Of a DNA stretch of 64,000 bases, positions 48,457 through 57,563 are shown piece after piece. The first letter of the stretch is position 1. Each line of letters begins with the position of its first letter. Both the position numbers and the translations under genes were made by a program. The stretch is from Prevotella sp. (GTDB taxonomy: Bacteria > Bacteroidota > Bacteroidia > Bacteroidales > Bacteroidaceae): NCBI GenBank assembly GCA_022781445.1, contig JALETQ010000021.1, forward strand, positions 17,060 through 81,059. Reading direction: 5' to 3'. The notes beneath the pieces are model-generated. The model was not told the DNA's origin. It saw nothing but the letters and a program-made list of their open reading frames with translations, and made no database searches.

Positions 48457-51400
48457 CTATTCAACAATCAGTTTCTTTGTCGTGTTGCCGACCTTGACAA
48501 TATATGTTCCGCTGCGGACCGGTACGGAAGCCGAAGCGTCTGAAACGCCTTCAAATACCGTCATTCCGTCTGTGGAGACCACTTGCAGCCGCATGCCGTC
48601 AGCTCCCCGCACGACAATCCTGCCTTTGCCGGCAGTCACATTCACGGCCGAAACGGAAGATTCATCGACACCCGTGGAAACGGTATAGGTGTTGGAAAGT
48701 CCGGACTCGCCTTCCTCATAGACCACGGTAATCCGATAAATGTGATCTTTGTCGGCCTGTCCTTTATCGGTATATCCGAGAGTGCCGGCCGGCACGAAAG
48801 ACAAGAAGGTTCCGTCCCGATACACATTGAATCCTTTAATGGTCATCAGCTTGGGCGAATATGTGATGTCGTCGAGCATCAGAAGAAATTTGTCGGCGGA
48901 AACCGTGCGTATAGCAAAGTACTTTGTGCCGGAAGGTATCTCGACGGAATACTTTGTCCATTCAGCCGGAATCTCATCGATATCTGCCAATGGTTTCTTC
49001 AGATCGGCCATGTCGTTTCCTTCCGACGAACCGAGCACGAGGATATGTTCTTTCAGACTCTTTCCCTGAGGACTCTCGGGGAAGAGCGATTTTGCCCAAA
49101 GGGTAACGACCTGCCCTTTGCCGTTGAGGAGAGGAGATATCAGCCAGTCATCGTTATGTCCTTCGGGAGCAAATTCCGGATCGGAGGCAAAACAACCGAG
49201 GAACTGGCTTCCGCCATGAGGAGCGATCATCGTGTTTTCCTTGAGATCTATTCCCGCGGCTTCAGGATTGAAGACGATATAGGCGAACGGATCGGCATAG
49301 TGAGGGAATGCAACTCCCTTGATGCCATAAGTGAAGGCCTTGTCTCCATCGATGACTTTCCACGGGCCGATATAGTCGATGCTCCATGCCTTATAACCTT
49401 CGAAGTCTTCCGTCTTCGTCTCTTTCTGCACGACAGCATCCCAAGACAAGACGACATCGTCTCCCGCGAGTTCTCCCCGAAGAGTGGTATTGTCGAAATG
49501 ATCGTTCTTGACAACCATCACCGACATCGTCTGACTGTGGTTGTTGACGGGATATTCATCATTTTCCTTCTTTACCACAGCTTGGAAAAGAATGTCTTCG
49601 TTACTGCACACTCCCGGTGTATAGTTGAAGGTATAGGAAATTTCCTCCATCGGTTTGACGGCACGGCCGATCTGTTTGTCAACAAGTTTTTTGTCGGCAT
49701 AGAACTCGACCATATAATCACTTGCTTCCCGGCTTCCTTCGTTGCTTACCTTGACCACGAATCCGGAAGATTTGTTGACGACGACGGCATCGGGACCGGA
49801 GAGCATGGCAGCGAGGTCGGTTTCCTTGCGGTCTTTCAATTCGATGGCATCGATGGCAACCGCATCTTTTGCATCGTTGACGATGGCATGAAAGCGCAAT
49901 ACGACAAACTCGACATCACCCATCCCCTTGACGGGAATAAAGGCTTTACGCCATCCTTCCGAACCTTCAAGTTGAGAGAAATCTATCGTGGCGATGACGA
50001 TGTCTTCGTTTTGCATCTTGGAGGCTATGACTTCTATCTTGTTGGGACTTCCCGGCAGAGCATAATAAGCGAAGTTCAGGTATGGCGAAGCCACTTTCTG
50101 AAGGGAAATCTTCCCGGTACAGAGCCATCCTTCTTCACCATTATTCTCCCCCTTGAAGCGCAAACATCCTCCATCGTTGTCGTAAGACAGTTCGGAAGTG
50201 CATCGCCAGTTTTTTTGTGTATCATACTGCCACCACCACAGAACATCGGATGAGGTCTTTGCCTTTTCAAACGATTCCAGGAATGGAAGACGGGATGGTT
50301 TTCCGGTACAAATATAGTTGGACATTCCTTTTTTGCCTGTACCGACCTTGTTGGTGGCCGCCACATCGTATTTCGTGACTCCGGTTACCTTATACGGTGT
50401 TGCATCATCGTTCACGAAGACGGTGTCGGCGATGTCGGCCTGAATCACTTCATTGACAACATTATAAACAGTATAGGTCAGCTGCGAAGCATCGACATAG
50501 CCACCATGAACGCCGATGGTGTCAGACTTTGTCCATTCCACGGTATAGTTCGATCCGTTGTCAATCAATCGGATTTTCTTCGGAGGCTGAGGAATATCTA
50601 TGCCCAAATAGACATCTTTGTCCGCCTTACGACCTGCACCTTTGGCATTATAGGCTATCGCCGTATAGGTGTTCAGACCTTCTTTTCCTCCATCGATACG
50701 GGTTTGCAGCCTATCACCCGGTTTTACTTGTCCGAAAGTCTTCACGACCGTACCGTTAAGCAGCAATTCCACCTTATCCAGTTTGTCCAACTTCTGACCA
50801 TTGCCATCCGTAAGCGGTGCATACATATCCACGTTTGCCCAATGCTTGCCCTGAGGGCCGGCTTTAAGGTGGAATTTGGTTACGGAATCGGGAGCTGAAA
50901 CGGCAGAACCTTCTTTCACGCTCATACTATCGATGGCGATGTAAAAGCGTCGACCGTCTGCCGGTGTTATGCCATGAACGCCGAAGCGGTATTCACCGGT
51001 CTTTGTGACTGTCACTTCCTGAGTAAAGACATTGTCATCGGTTTCTTTCGGAATATCGATACCTTCGTTCATTATTGTATATCCGTCAGGATCATCACCC
51101 ATTCCGAATGCTACGGCAATACGCTCGGGCCAATAGCCTTTCCAATATTTGAAGGAAAGAATGTAAGTATGATCTGCCTCAAGATGAAACATGGGGGTAA
51201 GTAACCAGTCGTCGCTGGCATTTTTGCATCGTGCATGACCGTCTTCGTGCCAGAACCAGGTAGAACCGTCCTTGTTCTTGTCGATCACCTTAAAAGCATC
51301 GAGTGCGGAAGCGTTATCGAAACCTTCAAAAAAAGGCAGAGGCCGGCTCACTTTCCTCGGATTCCCTTGTATTGCCGACATTTCTGTTTTCGGAAGATTG

Positions 51401-51462
51401 CCGGCAGCCAACGGTACTCCCAGAGTTGTGAGCATCGTAAGAATGTAAAGTTTTGTTTTCAT
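48457..51462 (-). CDS. Secreted cleaved-adhesin / choice-of-anchor J protein
   Basis: Protein of 1001 residues with a signal peptide and three jelly-roll modules of the cleaved-adhesin type. These begin near FFEGFDNASALDAFKVID, LPFLESFEKAKTSSDVLWWW and TEDFEGYKAWSIDYIG, with DDWLLTP and DDWLISP repeated inside. Fn3-like spacers lie between them. The end (TAGKGRIVVRGADGMRLQVV ... GTYIVKVGNTTKKLIVE) fits a type IX secretion C-terminal signal. Related modules in gingipains bind haemoglobin and matrix proteins. Together with the following M6 protease and the upstream haem genes, this suggests host-protein binding for nutrient capture (inference). Confidence 0.8.
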   Translation of the reverse strand: MKTKLYILTMLTTLGVPLAAGNLPKTEMSAIQGNPRKVSRPLPFFEGFDNASALDAFKVIDKNKDGSTWFWHEDGHARCKNASDDWLLTPMFHLEADHTYILSFKYWKGYWPERIAVAFGMGDDPDGYTIMNEGIDIPKETDDNVFTQEVTVTKTGEYRFGVHGITPADGRRFYIAIDSMSVKEGSAVSAPDSVTKFHLKAGPQGKHWANVDMYAPLTDGNGQKLDKLDKVELLLNGTVVKTFGQVKPGDRLQTRIDGGKEGLNTYTAIAYNAKGAGRKADKDVYLGIDIPQPPKKIRLIDNGSNYTVEWTKSDTIGVHGGYVDASQLTYTVYNVVNEVIQADIADTVFVNDDATPYKVTGVTKYDVAATNKVGTGKKGMSNYICTGKPSRLPFLESFEKAKTSSDVLWWWQYDTQKNWRCTSELSYDNDGGCLRFKGENNGEEGWLCTGKISLQKVASPYLNFAYYALPGSPNKIEVIASKMQNEDIVIATIDFSQLEGSEGWRKAFIPVKGMGDVEFVVLRFHAIVNDAKDAVAIDAIELKDRKETDLAAMLSGPDAVVVNKSSGFVVKVSNEGSREASDYMVEFYADKKLVDKQIGRAVKPMEEISYTFNYTPGVCSNEDILFQAVVKKENDEYPVNNHSQTMSVMVVKNDHFDNTTLRGELAGDDVVLSWDAVVQKETKTEDFEGYKAWSIDYIGPWKVIDGDKAFTYGIKGVAFPHYADPFAYIVFNPEAAGIDLKENTMIAPHGGSQFLGCFASDPEFAPEGHNDDWLISPLLNGKGQVVTLWAKSLFPESPQGKSLKEHILVLGSSEGNDMADLKKPLADIDEIPAEWTKYSVEIPSGTKYFAIRTVSADKFLLMLDDITYSPKLMTIKGFNVYRDGTFLSFVPAGTLGYTDKGQADKDHIYRITVVYEEGESGLSNTYTVSTGVDESSVSAVNVTAGKGRIVVRGADGMRLQVVSTDGMTVFEGVSDASASVPVRSGTYIVKVGNTTKKLIVE

Positions 51463-51726
51463 GATAGTTTAATAATTACAGTTAGATATTTATGACAGAG
51501 AAATTCTGACAAAGTTTGAAGATACCCGAAAATAAGGGGAAGATCGCAACACCATTCTTTATCACAATAGTGTACGACAAACTCGTGATTATCGCGGGAT
51601 ATCATTAATTTATGACCACAGAACATACGGATACCGCCGTGTGACGATGATTCTGCCGAATCGGAATCAGACGCCCCATGCAGTCTTCTTCGTTTGAAAA
51701 TCGAAGATTGTTCGTGTTTTTCTTTT

Positions 51727-52617
51727 TTATCTGCTCTGACTTTTCCGTTTGCGTATCCATGCCGTCCAAACGACATAAACAAGCAAAGCAACAAATGCGA
51801 TAAGAATGGTTATCATCTGCGTGGCATACTTGTCGGGCTTCGTCCATATTTCATTGAAAAAATTCAAGCGTCCCAGAATTTCTATAGGAGTCCAAAAAAC
51901 AATAACCGTAGCAATTGACATACGGATATTGGCTCCCCTGGAAGCAATGTGGAGTTGACGTCTGAACATGAAAAAAGAACCGACAAGACATCCGAATCCG
52001 ACAAGCGCGGTGATGGGACTTTCGCTTCCGATGAAGCGACTGTCATAACAAAACATCAACAGCAGATAACTTGTCCACAATATCATGTTCAATTCCATGA
52101 ACGTGACAATACTCGTATGACGAGTCATGGGGCGGGCAGCTATTTCATTTTTCCTCTTTCCGAAAAACAGACGCTGACACCAATTGATGAAATTGCAGCC
52201 ATTTTTTGTAGAAAAGAGATAGAGGGTCATCACCATTGCCCATAAACCGAAAGTGGCAGGCAGGATAAGATATTCCGGACGGGTGACGACTTCTCCATTG
52301 ACAATTTCGGGTTGTGTCCCATGTCGAAGAGCATAATACTGAAAAAGAAATTCCACCCACCCGGTCCAAAAGAACAAGCCTCCGATAAGCCCGAAGAGTG
52401 TCTGACGTGTATCACCTCTCGCAAAAACGCCACAGATGACAATGAGCAGTCCTATGAATCCCATCAGAAAAGCTGCATAGTGCACTGCTTCCGGCTCCAT
52501 TTTCTTATCCATGATCAGCATGAGGGCATGTCCGAGCGGCATCGTGAACAGCACAAGGAAGAACGAAACGAGCGTACGTCCCCAATATTTTTTTCGGTTG
52601 AGTCGATTGGTTTGCAT
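51727..52617 (-). CDS. Multi-pass membrane protein of unknown function
   Basis: Protein of 296 residues with about seven or eight hydrophobic helices, for example TLVSFFLVLFTMPLGHALML, YAAFLMGFIGLLIVICGVFA, TFMELNMILWTSYLLLMFCY and MITILIAFVALLVYVVW. I recognise no family. It follows the HmuR-like receptor by 69 nt on the same strand, where other Bacteroidales carry hmuSTUV transport genes. A role in haem or iron handling is a guess from context. Confidence 0.65.
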   Translation of the reverse strand: MQTNRLNRKKYWGRTLVSFFLVLFTMPLGHALMLIMDKKMEPEAVHYAAFLMGFIGLLIVICGVFARGDTRQTLFGLIGGLFFWTGWVEFLFQYYALRHGTQPEIVNGEVVTRPEYLILPATFGLWAMVMTLYLFSTKNGCNFINWCQRLFFGKRKNEIAARPMTRHTSIVTFMELNMILWTSYLLLMFCYDSRFIGSESPITALVGFGCLVGSFFMFRRQLHIASRGANIRMSIATVIVFWTPIEILGRLNFFNEIWTKPDKYATQMITILIAFVALLVYVVWTAWIRKRKSQSR

Positions 52618-52686
52618 CAGTAGTTGTTTGATTTATTGAGATAGTTTGTATATTTGATTATCTTTGATCTTATGCGGAATTCATCA

Positions 52687-54669
52687 TCATGATCGGTTCT
52701 TCTTCGACAGCATCTTGTCGATGTCGACCGAAAAACCAACCATGACAGAAATACCATCTGTGACAGGGCTGTTGAGATAATAGTATGCCGGACGATAATT
52801 CAACAGATTGTCAAGGGTAACGTTCAGCTTCAGGGATTTTCCGATACAGTTTTGAAGAAACAACTTCCACAGGCTGTATGCCGGATAATGAACCGTATTG
52901 ACTCCACGGGCAATGTCATGATAGTCGATGTATTCCTTGTTCTCCACCCCCGATACGTATCTGCCGTCGATAGCGATGTTCATGGCATAATGTCGGTTGA
53001 AACGATGTTCCCACGCACCGTGTACCGTAAGCGAATGTTCCCGCATGGGGATATATTGGTTGTTGATCTGCCGGCCGTTGTCTTTCGGTGTCGTCTCTCG
53101 TGTCCAAGAATAGGCGACACGGGTAGAAATCCCATTGCTCCATCCGGCTTCGGCTGTTGCCTCCATTCCAAAAACCGAATAATCGCTCAGGTTGATATAA
53201 GGAAGTCGCGGCATATCACCGGTTTCAGTTGTCACATAGGGAATTCCTGTTGCAATCTTGCCTTTTATCTTGTTATAATATCCGCTAAGAGAAAAATTAT
53301 ATTTACGATAGGAGTAATCACCCGAAAGACAGAAGTTGTGACTTACTTCGGCGTTCAGATGCGGATTGCCTTCCACGATCCAAATGCCGGCCATGTCGAA
53401 ATCATAGTATTTCTCTTTCAGTGTCGGAGTACGGAATCCCATACCATAACTTCCTCTGATATTGATTCGTCGCAAGGGTCTGTATCGCACACTGAGTTTA
53501 GGAGTGATTCTGCTCATCCGTCCGTCCGAGAAATAGTCATACCGCAGGGCACCCACCACCTCCCACCGTGGAGATATGTTCCAATCATATTGCATGAAGG
53601 CATCGAACGAGTCTTGCCGACGTTTTGAGCCGTCGAGTTTTGTGTTGAACAGATAATCATGGAGGTAGTCTATTCCGACGGTCCAATCAGCATCGTCAAA
53701 CCTTCGGTTGAAAAGCAGCCGAAAAGCATTGTGTACATTTGAATAAAGGCGGATGTCATGAGAGGAATAGCGTTGAAATATCGACTTGTCATACTGGTCA
53801 AAAGCATAATTGAATTCCAACCGGGTACCGGCATCCGGTTGCCAACGCGCCCCCAGACCGGCAGAGAAATCTCTATATTGTTCGGGGGTATCGACCGAAC
53901 GCTTCGTGCGACGGAAGAAATATCCCGCACGTCCCGTCAATCGCAAATAATCCGTGGGGTTATAAACAAGGCGGTCGTTGAAGTTCCACACAGCATCTCC
54001 GTAAACAGTCGAGAATACCCGGCTCAGCGGCTTTTCGCCATTATTCACCCGATAATTATCCGTCTTACTGTGATTGACGGCAAGGATGTTTGCCAGCTTT
54101 CGGTTTCCCTGTTGCCACGACAGTCCGTAGCGTTGCGAACCATGTTTTCCCCAACGTCCGTTTACATTGGCTTTCCAACTGCGGGCTGCATCTTTCGTAA
54201 CGATATTGATGACACCTCCCACAGCGTTCGATCCGTAAAGGGCAGATGCCGAACCTCTGACGATCTCGATGTGGTCTATCTGCTCGGGAGTAATCCGCGA
54301 AAAGTCCACGTCATCCATGGTCTCACCTGCGAGTCTTTCTCCATCGACAAGAACGAGTACGCTCTGACCTCCGAAACCCGAAAAGTTCAGATGTATCTGT
54401 TGGTTCATGGCATAGGAGAACTCTACCCCCGGAACGACCTGTTGCAGTATATCCCGGATATCGGTGGCGTCGGTATTGGCAATATCGCGCGAAGTGATTA
54501 TTCGGGTCAGTACCGGCGACTGTGACAGCCTCTTGGGAGTACGTGTTCCGGTGATGACAACCTGTTCTATCGTATATTCGTCCGGAATGGTATCTTTCGG
54601 CAGTATGGTCGTTTCGACAGGTACCGATAGAGCAAACGAGAAAAACAAAGAAAGGGTATTGGCAAGCAT
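52687..54669 (-). CDS. TonB-dependent haem receptor, HmuR-like
   Basis: Receptor of 660 residues. A signal peptide is followed by a TonB-box region (YTIEQVVITGTRTPKRLSQ), a plug (RDILQQVVPGVEF, VRGSASALYGSNAVGGVINI) and a barrel. The segment GMGFRTPTLKEKYYDF ... GNPHLNAE corresponds to the FRAP/NPNL motif region of haem receptors. Directly upstream is an HmuY-like gene, as in the hmuYR pair of Porphyromonas. It probably imports haem across the outer membrane. Confidence 0.85.
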   Translation of the reverse strand: MLANTLSLFFSFALSVPVETTILPKDTIPDEYTIEQVVITGTRTPKRLSQSPVLTRIITSRDIANTDATDIRDILQQVVPGVEFSYAMNQQIHLNFSGFGGQSVLVLVDGERLAGETMDDVDFSRITPEQIDHIEIVRGSASALYGSNAVGGVINIVTKDAARSWKANVNGRWGKHGSQRYGLSWQQGNRKLANILAVNHSKTDNYRVNNGEKPLSRVFSTVYGDAVWNFNDRLVYNPTDYLRLTGRAGYFFRRTKRSVDTPEQYRDFSAGLGARWQPDAGTRLEFNYAFDQYDKSIFQRYSSHDIRLYSNVHNAFRLLFNRRFDDADWTVGIDYLHDYLFNTKLDGSKRRQDSFDAFMQYDWNISPRWEVVGALRYDYFSDGRMSRITPKLSVRYRPLRRINIRGSYGMGFRTPTLKEKYYDFDMAGIWIVEGNPHLNAEVSHNFCLSGDYSYRKYNFSLSGYYNKIKGKIATGIPYVTTETGDMPRLPYINLSDYSVFGMEATAEAGWSNGISTRVAYSWTRETTPKDNGRQINNQYIPMREHSLTVHGAWEHRFNRHYAMNIAIDGRYVSGVENKEYIDYHDIARGVNTVHYPAYSLWKLFLQNCIGKSLKLNVTLDNLLNYRPAYYYLNSPVTDGISVMVGFSVDIDKMLSKKNRS

Positions 54670-54687
54670 TTCGTAAATGTAACAGGT

Positions 54688-55473
54688 CTAATATGGATAT
54701 TTATATTTAATGGTAAGCCAACATTTCTCACCTTTCTCATTCATATAATTCTCCAACTGAACGGCGGCATGCCTGCCATTGCGAAGACGGATGACATACA
54801 CATGACGATTAAGGGTGAAGACAGGCGGCATGGGCGGTATTTCTATCCGGAGCCAAGAAGACAGCACCTTGTTGATCTCGATTCCTTGACAACCGATGAT
54901 ACTTGAAAGCATACGTGATTCGTCCGCCCACACTTCATTCTCGGACCATTCATCTTCACGAAAGTCCGTTCCGGTGAAGACCGCACTGTTTGCAGGCAAT
55001 TCTTCGAACGACGTGTACTGCGTTTCGATGGCCGCGCCTCCATTCGTCCGGACATTGTTTCTGTGGACGGCAATGCTCCACGAGGCAGGTTCGGGTTGTG
55101 CGGCTGTCGGGACAAATCCCCGCTTTTCATTGACCGAGATGCCTTTGCCGAAAACATCGAACCAATAGCTGTAGATACCTGTTTTCCGGTCGGGCGTCGC
55201 ATCCGCGGCCTGTTTCGGAACGGGGTAAGGAAGGAAGCAGGTCTGAGCCTTCCGCAGCGCGACGGTGTCTTTGCTTTCGGCAAGCATCAGCAATGAGTCG
55301 AAATCGATGTAATACCAGTCTCCCCAACTTGTCGCGTCGATTACCAGCCGGTGTTCTTTGACGGCGGTGATGCCCGAAGGCGTATCATAGATATTTTCGA
55401 GGATACCCTCACAGGAGGAAACCTGCAAAAGCAGGAATCCCCCCGAGAGGATGGCAAAGAGCTTGTTTTTCAT
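54688..55473 (-). CDS. HmuY-family haem-binding lipoprotein
   Basis: Lipoprotein of 261 residues: a signal with lipobox cysteine (LLLQVSSC), then the HmuY fold. The start TSWGDWYYIDFDS and the end NRHVYVIRLRNGRHAAVQLENYMNEKGEKCWLTIKYKY are family signatures. HmuY proteins take haem from host carriers and hand it to HmuR. I cannot identify the haem ligands from sequence alone; both His and Met candidates exist. It lies 18 nt before the receptor gene and 8 nt after the calycin-like gene. Confidence 0.85.
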   Translation of the reverse strand: MKNKLFAILSGGFLLLQVSSCEGILENIYDTPSGITAVKEHRLVIDATSWGDWYYIDFDSLLMLAESKDTVALRKAQTCFLPYPVPKQAADATPDRKTGIYSYWFDVFGKGISVNEKRGFVPTAAQPEPASWSIAVHRNNVRTNGGAAIETQYTSFEELPANSAVFTGTDFREDEWSENEVWADESRMLSSIIGCQGIEINKVLSSWLRIEIPPMPPVFTLNRHVYVIRLRNGRHAAVQLENYMNEKGEKCWLTIKYKYPY

Positions 55474-55481
55474 TACCTGGA

Positions 55482-56411
55482 CTACTTCTTGTTACCTTGG
55501 AAGGTGGCGACTATTCCAAAGGGCATCTTGCCGATGGTGAAAGAGTTGACGATCTTTATTTTTCCCTCCTCTTCCATGCTTATCACGACTTTGCTGTCAG
55601 GTTGGAAGGCATAGTCCGACTCTTTGGTCACTTCACCGTTGCTGATACATTTGAAATGCACTTGCAGTCCGTCGGATCCGTATTTGCGTCCGAAAGTTTT
55701 CGTTTCCGCGTCATAGGCGATGTTGGAGACGGTGTATCCTCCCAGCACGATGTCACCCATCGGAGTATTGCCGTATTGTTCTTCTCCGGCGGTGAGGTTG
55801 ACGGTGCCGTCGGCATTGGCCGTGATGGTGTATTTGCAGTCGGCGTCTTCATACGGCCCCATGATGCCGCCGATGACCATCGAATTGCTTCCGGCATACG
55901 TACCGCTTGCCTTCAGGGCCGGGGGGACTTCCCCGTAAGTCCACTTGATGACGGTTCCGCCCATGACCTCGGGGATGCTGATGGAGAAGGCCGTCATCGC
56001 ACCTTCAAGGGAAGCGTCGTACTCTCCTGTTTTTCCCTGGCGGGTCAGTTTCATCCTGCCTGTTCCCGAAACGGCTCCCTTGTTCATCGTGACTTCAAAT
56101 TCCCCGTCGCCCCATAAGCCGTCATGGAAACGACAGAAATACTTCTTGTTCACCTCGAGAACTTCAATACGCGCACTGTCGCCGAAATAGGTGTCGGTGA
56201 ATTGTTTGCTCGACACGGTGATATATCCCGTGAAACGATGGAGAACGGTCGTGTCCGCGGTTTCCGTGGCCGGAAGATATTCGATGTTCCTGATTTCCGA
56301 TGCCTTGAAAGACAAAGAGGTGCCATCGGCCTTGTTTATCCTTACGGACTGGGCGTGCAGCAAAGGAAAGTTCATGATGGCAATGACTGCGAGAGTAAAG
56401 AGTTTCTTCAT
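55482..56411 (-). CDS. Calycin-like exported protein
   Basis: Exported protein of 309 residues (signal MKKLFTLAVIAIMNFPLLHA). After a short module (SVRINKADGTSLSFKASEIRNIEYL) there are two beta-rich lipocalin-like parts, such as GDGEFEVTMNKGAVSGTGRM and CKYTITANADGTVNLTAGEE. This agrees with the calycin-like domain found in Bacteroidota. Such barrels bind small hydrophobic ligands; binding of haem or porphyrin is inferred only from its neighbours. Its start overlaps the preceding gene by 4 nt. Confidence 0.7.
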   Translation of the reverse strand: MKKLFTLAVIAIMNFPLLHAQSVRINKADGTSLSFKASEIRNIEYLPATETADTTVLHRFTGYITVSSKQFTDTYFGDSARIEVLEVNKKYFCRFHDGLWGDGEFEVTMNKGAVSGTGRMKLTRQGKTGEYDASLEGAMTAFSISIPEVMGGTVIKWTYGEVPPALKASGTYAGSNSMVIGGIMGPYEDADCKYTITANADGTVNLTAGEEQYGNTPMGDIVLGGYTVSNIAYDAETKTFGRKYGSDGLQVHFKCISNGEVTKESDYAFQPDSKVVISMEEEGKIKIVNSFTIGKMPFGIVATFQGNKK

Positions 56412-56878
56412 TGTTTCTTGATGAATTTAAAGGTTTTGGATTTTGATTTTACGACAAAGACGCCTGTACGGCCGGACATGGGTATTTCTGCATGACCGGT
56501 GACATCGGCCACGACGCGTCCCACAAGTTCGCCCGTCACGGAACAGACGACCAATTCGCTTCCGGCAGGCAGACCGGTAGCTGCCACGGTATTGCCGACC
56601 GAGAAGACGGCGGCGGAAAAGTCCGTGACATCCGTCGATTGAGGAACGATCTCAAAAGAACGATACTCGTTGACGGGATACTCGACAACGGTTGTCGATG
56701 TGGTCATGACAAGATGATCGGCAGAGAAAGAAACCGTCGGTTTCTCATCGAGGGAAAAGAACGCCGCTTCGCCGTCACCCGTACTGACCCTGACGTAATC
56801 GGATGCCTGCACGCTCATACTGCCGGCGGCAGAGAACAACAGGATCGCGATCACTCGGAAAAACTTTTTGTTGAACAT
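56408..56878 (-). CDS. Small exported protein with Por-type C-terminal tail
   Basis: Protein of 156 residues. After a signal peptide, the N-terminal module YVRVSTGDGEAAFFSLDEKPTVSF resembles the first module of the next gene's product. The C-terminal half (NTVAATGLPAGSELVVCSVTG ... TGVFVVKSKSKTFKFIKKQ) looks like a type IX secretion tail. It is the first gene of the haem cluster, directly behind its promoter. Function unknown. Confidence 0.65.
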   Translation of the reverse strand: MFNKKFFRVIAILLFSAAGSMSVQASDYVRVSTGDGEAAFFSLDEKPTVSFSADHLVMTTSTTVVEYPVNEYRSFEIVPQSTDVTDFSAAVFSVGNTVAATGLPAGSELVVCSVTGELVGRVVADVTGHAEIPMSGRTGVFVVKSKSKTFKFIKKQ

Positions 56879-56907
56879 ACTTTCATTTGTTGGTTGTTAA
56901 TTGCCTG

Positions 56908-56938
56908 CAAAATTAAAAGGTTCCTGCAAGTCGTGCAA
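56908..56938 (-). promoter_or_regulatory. Promoter of the haem-uptake gene cluster
   Basis: On the minus strand, TTG (56936-56938), 20 nt, then TAATTTTG (56908-56915), about 30 nt before the first ATG. No Fur-type operator is evident. Confidence 0.65.
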
Positions 56939-57085
56939 TACCTACAAATGAGGATAAATGAAAGAAAGAAATCATGGGGCCGGTCCCCTGATTATCCCCA
57001 ATAGGCCATGGGAATCCGAATCGGAAAGGCAGACTGCCGGCAAGGACAGTGCCTCCGCACCCGGAGGTCATGTCCCGGCGCAAGA

Positions 57086-57174
57086 CCCGCCCTTTTGCCC
57101 TCCAGAACCAACCCTTTCGCGTTCCGGAATCTGCCCTCTTGCCTGTCGGAACCCGCCCTTTCGGGAAGCCGGAA
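57086..57174. repeat. Degenerate 22-bp repeats
   Basis: Four successive units of 22, 22, 22 and 23 bp, each with a YYNRCCCTYT-like start and ending GGAA or AGAA. They have the same period as the sharper array that follows at 57210. Confidence 0.5.
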
Positions 57175-57209
57175 AATGGAGAGCCGGACCGGCGGTTCGG
57201 GAAGTGTCC

Positions 57210-57364
57210 GAAAAACCCTCGACCCTTTTCATGAAAACCCTCGACCCTTTTCATGAAAACCCTCGACCCTTTTTCCGAAAACCCTCGACCCTTTTTCCGA
57301 AAACCCTCGACCCTTTTCCCGAAAACCCTCGACCCTTTTCCCGAAAACCCTCGACGGTTTTTCC
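57210..57364. repeat. Tandem array of seven 22-bp units
   Basis: Unit GAAAACCCTCGACCCTTTT plus a 3-nt end that changes in pairs: CAT, CAT, TCC, TCC, CCC, CCC, then a variant last unit with CGACGG. Each unit is centred on TCGA with an A-run before and a T-run after. It lies between divergent genes. The overlapping reading frames look like repeat artefacts. Confidence 0.9.
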
Positions 57365-57550
57365 GGGAAATGACGTCATACCGGCGAGCCTGTCGCCACT
57401 CTCTTCATCCCGTACCGGCCATGAGAGACCGGACCGGTGCCGGACGGCGGACGACGGACGACGGGATACCGGCAGGCGGACGAAAGACGGGCGGGCGTGT
57501 ATTTAGGGCGATTTAACAGGGCAGGAAGCGGATTTGTGTGGCCTATTCCT

Positions 57551-57558
57551 TATCTTTG
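57551..57558 (+). promoter_or_regulatory. -7 box immediately before the barrel gene start
   Basis: TATCTTTG ends 5 nt before the ATG at 57564, so the mRNA would be leaderless or nearly so. The nearest upstream TTTG (57533-57536) is only 14 nt away, which is too close. Confidence 0.5.
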
Positions 57559-57563
57559 CCGAC

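Noticed and set aside
48583..50253. 556-residue open frame antisense to the adhesin gene
   Set aside because: Shadow of the opposite coding strand; no start signals or family features.
56958..57506. 182-residue Pro/Arg-rich frame across the 22-bp repeats
   Set aside because: The translation only reflects the tandem repeats (22 bp is not a multiple of 3, so all frames look alike), and it has no promoter or family match.
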